Source: Urmitella timonensis (GTDB taxonomy: Bacteria > Actinomycetota > Actinomycetes > Actinomycetales > Actinomycetaceae). Taken from it: 64,000 nt of DNA. The first letter of the stretch is position 1, and the number at the start of each line of letters is the position of its first letter. Positions 1 to 6,612 of the stretch are shown here, piece after piece. The translations under genes were made by a program, and so were the position numbers. The stretch is taken from assembly GCA_900120415.1 (NCBI GenBank), contig FQLW01000006.1, positions 992,001-1,056,000 on the forward strand, given 5' to 3'. The notes under the pieces are model-generated. The model saw only the letters and a program-made list of their open reading frames with translations, was not told where the DNA came from and searched no databases.

Positions 1-423
1 ACTTCTGCTCTTGATGCTGGTCAATGGCTAGAGGTAGCGTTCGCTCTGATAGCGGTGTTTATTTTGCTGTTAATAGCAAGATTCTCTTCTTTAGGAGCTT
101 TTATTACCGGTTTGCTACTCACCGTGGGAGGAGCTTTCTTCCTGGTTGTGCCCGCTAAAACCGCTGCGGCACTGGATCCGTTCTTGACCGCTTTGGATAA
201 TGCTGGTCAGCAAGGTCATTTCTATCAGGCTCTGCCTAGTAATATTGCACATCATTTGGCATGGTCGGGTGGCTCTGGAATGTTGTTATTTGCCGGTCTA
301 GCTCTGTTGGGAATAGGTTTCCTTTCCCATAGTGCTCGTCGTGCGGGACGTAAAGATTACCTAATCGAACGCAAAGTTAAAGCGGCAGACGATAGCCAAG
401 ATAACAAGATGACTGCCAGCTAG
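1..423 (+). CDS. Membrane protein, 3' part of gene (cut by window edge)
   Basis: The reading frame is open from base 1 without a stop, so the GTG at 55 is probably not the true start and the gene begins outside the window. The visible 140 residues contain one long hydrophobic stretch at the left edge that runs into a second, then a loop rich in Ala, Leu and Asp, then a further membrane helix (about residues 94-110 of the visible part) and a basic, polar C-terminal tail, which is probably cytoplasmic. I do not recognise a family. A strong hairpin follows directly. The gene is convergent with the Crp-type regulator downstream. Confidence 0.6.
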   Translation, partial: TSALDAGQWLEVAFALIAVFILLLIARFSSLGAFITGLLLTVGGAFFLVVPAKTAAALDPFLTALDNAGQQGHFYQALPSNIAHHLAWSGGSGMLLFAGLALLGIGFLSHSARRAGRKDYLIERKVKAADDSQDNKMTAS

Positions 424-442
424 TTTGCCTAGATGCTAATAG

Positions 443-486
443 TTTGAGGGGGGTGGCAACCAGATGGTTGCCACCCCCCCTCAAAA
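443..486. terminator. Strong hairpin terminator
   Basis: A long inverted repeat follows the membrane protein gene: a run of six G then TGGCAACC, a four-base loop AGAT, then GGTTGCCA and seven C, flanked by TTTGA/TCAAA. The stem is about 20 bp with one bulged C and is followed by AAAAGTTTT. It can work in both directions between the convergent genes. Confidence 0.8.
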
Positions 487-511
487 GTTTTAGTCACCTG
501 ATTGTGGGGCT

Positions 512-548
512 CTAGGGTTAATGCTCTGTTTTAGAGCATTAACCCTAG
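512..548. terminator. Hairpin terminator of the Crp-type gene
   Basis: A perfect 16-bp stem (CTAGGGTTAATGCTCT at 512-527 and its complement at 533-548) with loop GTTTT. It sits just beyond the stop codon of the minus-strand regulator gene at 551. Confidence 0.75.
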
Positions 549-550
549 AT

Positions 551-1237
551 TTAGCGAGCGCGCCTGGCTAGGCGATCAACGTCAATCAAGGTAACCGCGC
601 GTCCCTCCAGGCGTATCCAACCACGGGAAACAAACTCTGCCAAGGATTTATTCACGGTTTCACGCGATGCCCCTACTAGCTGCGCCAGCTCTTCTTGAGT
701 CAAATCGTGGGGAACGTGAATACCGTCCTCGGTACGGATTCCGAAACGGTCAGCCAAATCCAGTAGTGCTTTCGCAACCCTGCCGGGTACATCTGAGAAC
801 ACCAGGTCGGCTAGCGCCTCGTTGGTGCGGCGCAAGCGCTTTGCCAGCGCTTTGAGCATATGTTTCGCCAATGAAGGATTATCGTCCAGGAAGTCCATTA
901 AATCCGCATGGTTTAGGAAAACTAGACGCGCTGGAGATACCGCTGTGGCGGTAGTGGAACGCTGTCCGGGATCAAAAAGGGTGAGCTCGCCCAGAATTTC
1001 ACCAGGTCCTAAAACCGCTAGTAGGTTTTCGCGACCGTCAGGGGACTGATGGGATAGTTTTACTTTCCCTTCGGCCACAATGTATAAACGGTCGCCATCG
1101 TCGCCCTCTTCAAACAGGTTTTCTCCACGCCGTAACGTGGTTTGCCCCATCATAGAGAATAGGCGCATTTGCGCGTCCTGATTTAGTCCCTCGAACAGGG
1201 GAACTCTGGCTAGAAAGGACGAATCCAAGCTAATCAC
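551..1237 (-). CDS. Crp/Fnr-family transcription regulator (GlxR-like)
   Basis: The 228-residue protein has the usual two-domain layout: a cyclic-nucleotide-binding beta-barrel (about residues 10-125, with the GEILGELTLFD phosphate-binding-cassette region) and a C-terminal winged helix (about 170-215, QEELAQLVGASRETVNKSL). Length and motifs match actinobacterial Crp/GlxR proteins, global regulators that usually respond to cAMP. The start is supported by TAAGGAGT upstream on the minus strand. A Crp-like palindrome 60 bp upstream suggests autoregulation. It neighbours the haem operon but has its own terminator. The exact effector is inferred from family only. Confidence 0.9.
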   Translation of the reverse strand: MISLDSSFLARVPLFEGLNQDAQMRLFSMMGQTTLRRGENLFEEGDDGDRLYIVAEGKVKLSHQSPDGRENLLAVLGPGEILGELTLFDPGQRSTTATAVSPARLVFLNHADLMDFLDDNPSLAKHMLKALAKRLRRTNEALADLVFSDVPGRVAKALLDLADRFGIRTEDGIHVPHDLTQEELAQLVGASRETVNKSLAEFVSRGWIRLEGRAVTLIDVDRLARRAR

Positions 1238-1299
1238 TCCTTACAGAAAATATCGATAGCTAACGAAAAGTACATACCGCTTTAACACTACTCGCTTGT

Positions 1300-1315
1300 T
1301 GTGACATATGCCACC
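1300..1315. promoter_or_regulatory. Candidate Crp/GlxR binding site
   Basis: TGTGA-CATATG-CCACC matches the Crp/GlxR consensus TGTGA-N6-TCACA perfectly in the left half and in 3 of 5 bases in the right half. It lies about 60 bp before the start of the Crp-type gene, where an autoregulatory site would be expected. Confidence 0.45.
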
Positions 1316-1444
1316 TGAGGGGCGGCGTGTTTTCGACATTCTGGGCTATTCGGAAATTTCTCGCAGCTACCTGGGACTTCAATCCCCCTATCTGGGAATG
1401 GATTGAAGAGGGAATGCCTAATAATTAAGACAAAGTGGCGTTAG

Positions 1445-2185
1445 CTATTTTTCGTTACGCTGCCGCTGTATCCATTCCGCTAGTTCCATCCGCTTGCCGG
1501 TATAGAAGGGCGTATCCTGGCGGACATGTAAGCGAGCTTCGCAGTCCCGCTGCTGACGCAGCACCCCCATAATCCGGTTAATATCGTCGGATTCTAGGGT
1601 AACTGACCATTCGTAATCATTAAGTGCAAAGGTCGCCAAAGTAGACACCGCTACATCCAGGTAACCTGCGCCATTGCGACCATGCTCGGCGAGCATGGCA
1701 CTGCGTTTAGCCTTGGGCAGGTAATACCATTCGAGGGAACGCACAAACGGGTAAACCGCCGCATAGGCACGGGGCGCCCAACCACCGAAGCAGGCAGGCA
1801 GGTGGGGCTTATTGAACTCCGCAGTCATATGAGCGCTCATAATCGACCACACCGGTACCAAGTGGGCTCCTAGCCGCGAGTTCAATACCGCATGGTAGGC
1901 AGCTTGGAGCTTGTCATTTGATTCATCTAGGAACCAGAACATTAAATCAGCGTCTGCGCGGTAACCGGCAACGTCATACCAGCCGCGTACGGTTACTCCC
2001 AATTCTGAGATGGTTTCCTCGAGTTCGCGTGCCATGGCTGCTCGCTCTGCCTCCTGGGCAGGTAGCGGCAAAGCTAGTTCAAAAACCGCGTGCATAGAAA
2101 AATTGTTGCGGGAATTAACTTCCTCGGGATCTACCTTGTAATCGCGAGGATCAGGGGATACATCATTAGGCATTGGATGAGCCAT
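1445..2185 (-). CDS. hemQ: Coproheme decarboxylase HemQ (chlorite dismutase-like)
   Basis: HemQ oxidatively decarboxylates coprohaem III to haem b, the last step of the coproporphyrin-dependent pathway of Gram-positive bacteria. The 246-residue protein has the actinobacterial HemQ signature: the YPFVRS-x-EWY segment, followed by the LAEHGR segment with the proximal haem-ligand histidine. It is the last gene of the minus-strand hemA-hemH-hemQ unit, 33 bp after hemH, with AAAGGAGAAAAA just before the start. Its presence means this organism uses the coproporphyrin branch, so the linked hemY/hemG domain should act on coproporphyrinogen III. Confidence 0.93.
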   Translation of the reverse strand: MAHPMPNDVSPDPRDYKVDPEEVNSRNNFSMHAVFELALPLPAQEAERAAMARELEETISELGVTVRGWYDVAGYRADADLMFWFLDESNDKLQAAYHAVLNSRLGAHLVPVWSIMSAHMTAEFNKPHLPACFGGWAPRAYAAVYPFVRSLEWYYLPKAKRSAMLAEHGRNGAGYLDVAVSTLATFALNDYEWSVTLESDDINRIMGVLRQQRDCEARLHVRQDTPFYTGKRMELAEWIQRQRNEK

Positions 2186-2218
2186 TTTTTCTCCTTTTAG
2201 CTTTCGCTTATTAGCTGT

Positions 2219-3334
2219 TTATTCTTTTGTAGTTTCAAACTCGACAGGCAGGTCAATAGCATTTTTGCTGCCTCTAGAATCTCCGGGGGGCGCCCAGGCT
2301 GGCCAGCGGGGTTCTAAAGCGTCTTGGGCATAGGCGACCTCGCCTCCTGCTTTTTCCTGGGCGCGCTCCTTTACTAAATCTGCAAGCGCTCCAATAAAAC
2401 CAGGTTCCGTACCTACCGTTGGCACCCGCAAATAGTTAAGCCCCAACTGGACTGCAGTTTCTTTAGCCTCGGTATCCAGGTCGTAAACCACTTCCATATG
2501 GTCACAGATAAACCCGATAGGTACGCAGACTACGTCAGTTACGCCCTCTGCTTTCAGCTGTGCTAAGCGGTCGTTAATATCGGGCTCTAACCAGGGTATT
2601 CGCGGTGACCCGGAGCGGGAACAATAGGACAAATCCCAGTTCAGCTCCCGTCCTAGCTCTTTACTCGCCCTCGCCGCGACCTCGGAGCATACCTGTTGGT
2701 GTTGGCGCACATAGTCGGGGCGGCAGTTATCGGCAGGACCAGAGCATTCCTGCATGGCACTGGGAATCGAGTGGGTCACAAAGGCGACATAGGGGAGAGG
2801 TTCACTGTCTTTTTCTAGATTCTGTAGCTCTTTTACCAGCAGTTTCGTATAGGCTCCTACGAAGCCTTCAGTAGTGTAGTAGGCGCGCACTTTATCTAGT
2901 TCCAGCGATAAATCCTGAGCCTGTAGCTGGGATTTCGCGGCTGCTAAGTCTTCCCGGTATTGCCGGCACCCCGAATAGCAAACATAGGCGGAAGTAAAAA
3001 TACAAAGTACCCGTTTTAACCCCCGCATAGCCAGGTCGCATAGGGTGTCGTGGATAAAGGGATGCCAGTTACGGTTGCCGATTACTACTTCGATATCTTC
3101 CCCCCGCCGGCTCAGTTCCAGCTCGAGGGCGCGCCGGATTTCCAGGTTACGCGCATTTATGGGGCTAATTCCGTGGAAACGTCCATAGTGGGTGGAAACC
3201 TGTTTTAACCTCTCGTCAGGAACTCCCCGCCCGGAGGTAGCGTTGCGCATAAACGGCAACACGTCCTCCATTTGGCGCGGCCCTCCATAGCTGACCAGCA
3301 TTACCGCATCATATTGGGCAGAAATCTCGCTCAC
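2219..3334 (-). CDS. hemH: Ferrochelatase (coproporphyrin III ferrochelatase, HemH/CpfC)
   Basis: This enzyme inserts ferrous iron into coproporphyrin III in the cytoplasm. The 371-residue protein has ferrochelatase motifs: an N-terminal LVSYGGPR, a central FVTHSIP segment with the catalytic histidine, and the C-terminal GFICDHMEVVYDLD segment with the metal-site acidic residue. Several cysteines are present, as in actinobacterial enzymes that carry a [2Fe-2S] cluster, but I cannot prove a cluster here. Its ATG overlaps the hemA stop by four bases, so translation is coupled. The product goes to HemQ, encoded next in the operon. Confidence 0.92.
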   Translation of the reverse strand: MSEISAQYDAVMLVSYGGPRQMEDVLPFMRNATSGRGVPDERLKQVSTHYGRFHGISPINARNLEIRRALELELSRRGEDIEVVIGNRNWHPFIHDTLCDLAMRGLKRVLCIFTSAYVCYSGCRQYREDLAAAKSQLQAQDLSLELDKVRAYYTTEGFVGAYTKLLVKELQNLEKDSEPLPYVAFVTHSIPSAMQECSGPADNCRPDYVRQHQQVCSEVAARASKELGRELNWDLSYCSRSGSPRIPWLEPDINDRLAQLKAEGVTDVVCVPIGFICDHMEVVYDLDTEAKETAVQLGLNYLRVPTVGTEPGFIGALADLVKERAQEKAGGEVAYAQDALEPRWPAWAPPGDSRGSKNAIDLPVEFETTKE

Positions 3335-4650
3335 CGTGCCTCCTTTTCGCCTGGAGAGTCCTTTTTTACCTCAGTAACTTTCAAGCCGGTTACCGGGCAG
3401 GCAGGTTCGGTATCTCCCGATTTTGGCGGTGTTTCTACAGCTAATCCCCAAACTTGTTGGAGGGCGTTTACGTATTCGCGCCCCAGCCCTTCGCGTCCGG
3501 CGCGATGAGCATTTATGGTGGGGATATGGGCTAGACGAGCCGCCAGGTGTCGCAGCGCATATTCGACTTCTGCGCGCGCAATATATTCCCCATTTGGCAA
3601 GCGGGAGATTTCATCAGCCAGCATCTGGCGAAAACTCTCGCGCAGCGCTACTACTACCGAATCCATCTGGCGGTCAGCTAACAGCTGCTCGGTTTTCTTA
3701 ACCCCCTCGGATACGATTTGTTCCGCCCGCTCGACTTGGGCTTTTCCTGCTTCCGGTACGTGAGCGCTGATTTCTTCTAAGTTGATTACTTTTACCCGCT
3801 CAAGGTCGGCTACCCCGTCCTCGATATCGGTTTGTAGAGCTAAATCGAGAATCGTCTTTTCTCCGCTAGATAGCGCTAAAGCCCGTCCTACTTCCTCTTT
3901 TGTTAATACCGGCGCACCCATACCCCGGCAGGTAACAATTAAAGTCGCTGCCTGTAAAGCCGTAACTAGCTGGTCTTTGGCTACCGCTTCGAGGTCGTGT
4001 CCAGATGCGAAGCGTTCGGCACGCCCGGAGGTGGAATAAACCGCAATATCTTGCACCCCTTTGGCGCGCAGTGCTGCCACGGTGGCTCCCGCATAGGAGC
4101 CGGTACCGATTAAGAGTGTCGGGGTTCCTGCCAGGGGAGTTATGTATTCAGCAGCCATTTCGAGGGCGCAGGCTACTACTGAACGTCCCTGGGAGGCTAG
4201 CCCGGTTAGATGTGCAACCCGGCGGGAGGTGCTGAGTGCTTCTTGGCAGGCACGGGTGATAGTTGAAGATGAAACTCGGTTTTGGGTAGCAACGGTGAGG
4301 GCGCGGCGCAGCTGTCCAGAGATTTCTCGTTCCCCCACCACCATGGAGTCTAGTCCGCAGGCGACTGTAAATAAATGTTCCAAAACCTGCCGGTCACGGC
4401 GAATCTCGCAGTCGGTACCTAACCGGGATTGGATATAGCTGTCTACCGCTTTTTGCTGTTCATCGCTGGTTGTGGGTGCAGTTTCGATGATTATTTCTAC
4501 CCGGTTGCAGGTGGACAGTGGTAGCACTCCCTGCACTTCGGGTAGCCGTTGCAATAGGTCTTTGGGTAATCCTTCGATGGTACTGGCGGCTGTGGCTACG
4601 GCGTTTAGCCCGTGCCGGAGATGATGTACCGAATAGGAAGAAAGACCCAC
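3331..4650 (-). CDS. hemA: Glutamyl-tRNA reductase
   Basis: HemA reduces Glu-tRNA(Glu) to glutamate-1-semialdehyde, the first committed step of C5-pathway tetrapyrrole synthesis. The 439-residue protein has the N-terminal catalytic domain with the active-site cysteine in PLSTCNRVEI, a GERE-I-GQ segment, an NADPH-binding Rossmann domain (IGTGSYAG) and a helical dimerisation domain. It is the first gene of the minus-strand hemA-hemH-hemQ unit and is divergent from hemE. A tRNA-Glu gene lies elsewhere in the window. The partner hemL is not in the window. Confidence 0.93.
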   Translation of the reverse strand: MGLSSYSVHHLRHGLNAVATAASTIEGLPKDLLQRLPEVQGVLPLSTCNRVEIIIETAPTTSDEQQKAVDSYIQSRLGTDCEIRRDRQVLEHLFTVACGLDSMVVGEREISGQLRRALTVATQNRVSSSTITRACQEALSTSRRVAHLTGLASQGRSVVACALEMAAEYITPLAGTPTLLIGTGSYAGATVAALRAKGVQDIAVYSTSGRAERFASGHDLEAVAKDQLVTALQAATLIVTCRGMGAPVLTKEEVGRALALSSGEKTILDLALQTDIEDGVADLERVKVINLEEISAHVPEAGKAQVERAEQIVSEGVKKTEQLLADRQMDSVVVALRESFRQMLADEISRLPNGEYIARAEVEYALRHLAARLAHIPTINAHRAGREGLGREYVNALQQVWGLAVETPPKSGDTEPACPVTGLKVTEVKKDSPGEKEAR

Positions 4651-4933
4651 GTGCTCATTAGACCATTTTTTTATTTTTTGAAAAGGACGGGGCGTTTTGT
4701 TTGCTCTCGTGTCTTACTGTTTTCTGTTTTCCCAGTCCAGGGGGTTGCGGAAGAATAATTATCTGCCAGAGTGTCACTAAGAATTAGGCTATTTCGCAAC
4801 AGACAGATGCGGAAAATGTGTCATAAAAAGCTGACCGCTTTTGACCTTGCGATATTTACCGGGGGCGGTAATCCAAATCTGGTATGTTTTGCTTTGTTTT
4901 GCGCCCACCTAACTTGCCGTAGATGATGGAAAT

Positions 4934-5968
4934 ATGTCTGAGCAAAATTCTTTCCTCCAAGCCGTTCGCGGCCTGCGTCCCGAGAAAACTCCAGTTTGGT
5001 TTATGCGCCAAGCCGGGCGTTCCTTGCCCGAGTATCGCCGCCTACGTGCCGGTAACGATATGCTCACTGCCTGCACTACCCCTGAACTGGCAGCGGAAAT
5101 AACCCTGCAACCGGTGCGCCGCTACGGGGTAGATGCCGCGATTTTCTTCTCCGATATTGTCACCCCCCTGTATTTGGCGGGTTTAAAAGTAGAGATAGTC
5201 CCCGGTAAAGGCCCGGTTTTCGCTGACCCGGTTTTATGTCCTGAGGACGTAGACCGCCTCACCAGCTTTAAGGGTTTTGATTCGAGCTGTATTACCGAGG
5301 CCGCGCAAATGGTTTGCGCCGAGCTGGGCGACACTCCCCTAATTGCGTTCGCGGCTGCGCCTTTTACACTGGCCTCCTACCTAATTGGGGATACCCGCTC
5401 GAAGAATCACCTGGAAGCGCGGGCTTTTATGCATTCTTACCCGGATGCCTGGAACCGGCTCGCCAGCTGGTGTGCGGATATGTCGGCGGCGTTCCTGGCG
5501 GCACAGATTGCCGGCGGGGCGCGTACCGCGCAGGTTTTCGATTCGTGGGTGGGCGACCTTTCACGCGCCGATTACCAAAGCTATTGCCTGGAGCATTCTC
5601 GGGTAGTGATTGATTCTGCTCATGCCCATGGAGTTCCGGTGATTCATTTCGGGGTGGGCGCGGCCTCCCTACTCGATTTAATGCGCGACGCCGGCGCGGA
5701 ATGTATCGGGGTTGATTGGCGGCTACCTCTAAGTGAAGCCGTAAAGCTAATCGAACATGGGCCTGGTGACCAATTCGCGGTGCAAGGCAATATTGACCCC
5801 GCCGTTTTGTTTGCTCCCCAGCAGATACGCCGCGACCATGTAGCTCAGGTGTTAGCGGAGGGTAAGCAGGCCGCCGCCCATATCGTCAATCTGGGACATG
5901 GGGTACCGCCGAATGTAGACCCCGCGGTTTTGCAAGAAATCGTCGACCAGGTACATGCAAATGGCTAG
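4934..5968 (+). CDS. hemE: Uroporphyrinogen decarboxylase
   Basis: HemE removes four carboxyl groups from uroporphyrinogen III to give coproporphyrinogen III. The 344-residue protein shows the N-terminal signature TPVWFMRQAGRSLPEYR, the FFSDIVTPL segment and the GNIDPAVL region near the end. It is transcribed divergently from hemA across 283 bp of non-coding DNA and ends seven bases from the stop of a convergent small membrane protein gene. Start ATG is chosen because alignment with the family begins there. Confidence 0.95.
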   Translation: MSEQNSFLQAVRGLRPEKTPVWFMRQAGRSLPEYRRLRAGNDMLTACTTPELAAEITLQPVRRYGVDAAIFFSDIVTPLYLAGLKVEIVPGKGPVFADPVLCPEDVDRLTSFKGFDSSCITEAAQMVCAELGDTPLIAFAAAPFTLASYLIGDTRSKNHLEARAFMHSYPDAWNRLASWCADMSAAFLAAQIAGGARTAQVFDSWVGDLSRADYQSYCLEHSRVVIDSAHAHGVPVIHFGVGAASLLDLMRDAGAECIGVDWRLPLSEAVKLIEHGPGDQFAVQGNIDPAVLFAPQQIRRDHVAQVLAEGKQAAAHIVNLGHGVPPNVDPAVLQEIVDQVHANG

Positions 5969-5975
5969 CGCCAAT

Positions 5976-6416
5976 TTAGCTTTTGACCGGCAAATACCCC
6001 CTAATTAGGTGGAAAACTAGCGCTAAAAGCCCGAACATAACCAGGCAGACCAGCTGACCTAAAATGATGGTCACATGCCCAATATCGTGTATTACGCAAT
6101 AAAGTCCGGGGATTATTAAAAGCAATAATGCGGTAGCCCAAAACAATATTTCCAGGGTTTTTAAATATCTAAAAATCTCATCGCTCGTTGCTGTTTTGGA
6201 ACTGTTCTTATATGCAAAAATAAAAGTAACCAAGCAAGCTAATAGAATCGGCAGTAAAACTATCCATCCCACGATTCCCCAGATAGCGCCGTATTTTAAT
6301 CCCCATTCTTTTGACAGTTCGACAAACAGGAAAAACTCCACAACCGCCGATAAAACCACTAACACACATCCCAGAGCGCTAAAAGCTGCGGTTGATTTTA
6401 CAATCGACTTCTTCAT
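5976..6416 (-). CDS. Small four-helix membrane protein, probably iron-repressed
   Basis: This 146-residue protein has four hydrophobic segments (about residues 12-34, 45-68, 88-108, 114-138), a basic N-terminus and almost no soluble part. I do not recognise a family. It starts with a strong ribosome binding site (TAAGGAGT) and is preceded by a near-consensus promoter whose -10 hexamer abuts a DtxR-type iron box, so expression should rise when iron is short. Lying among haem genes, it may take part in iron or haem handling; that is inference from context only. It is AT-richer than its neighbours. Confidence 0.75.
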   Translation of the reverse strand: MKKSIVKSTAAFSALGCVLVVLSAVVEFFLFVELSKEWGLKYGAIWGIVGWIVLLPILLACLVTFIFAYKNSSKTATSDEIFRYLKTLEILFWATALLLLIIPGLYCVIHDIGHVTIILGQLVCLVMFGLLALVFHLIRGYLPVKS

Positions 6417-6449
6417 AGGGACTCCTTAGTAGTATACGATACCGCCTAG

Positions 6450-6468
6450 TAGCATTAGGCTAACCTAA
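6450..6468 (-). promoter_or_regulatory. DtxR/IdeR-type iron box
   Basis: Read on the minus strand, TTAGGTTAGCCTAATGCTA matches the DtxR consensus TTAGGTTAGSCTAACCTAA at 15 of 19 positions, with the left half perfect. It touches the -10 hexamer of the promoter for the minus-strand membrane protein gene. It could also affect the divergent hemY-hemC gene, but that start is 145 bp away. Confidence 0.7.
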
Positions 6469-6496
6469 ATAAATAAGATTTTGAACATCATGTCAA
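6468..6496 (-). promoter_or_regulatory. Sigma-70-type promoter of the small membrane protein gene
   Basis: On the minus strand TTGACA (6496-6491), a 17-bp spacer and TTTATT (6473-6468) form a good housekeeping promoter. The iron box overlaps the -10 by one base and continues downstream, the classic position for repression. Confidence 0.65.
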
Positions 6497-6612
6497 TAGA
6501 TTAAATAAATCGTTACCAATCAGTTACCTAAGGTTTTAGCCATTAACTATTGGCATCTGCTTGATTACTGCACTACTTTCATTAAGTAGATACCCACACT
6601 GACGGAGATGTT

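Noticed and set aside
4781..4795. Iron-box half site (TTAGGCTA) before hemA/hemE
   Set aside because: Only one half matches the DtxR consensus; chance occurrence cannot be excluded.
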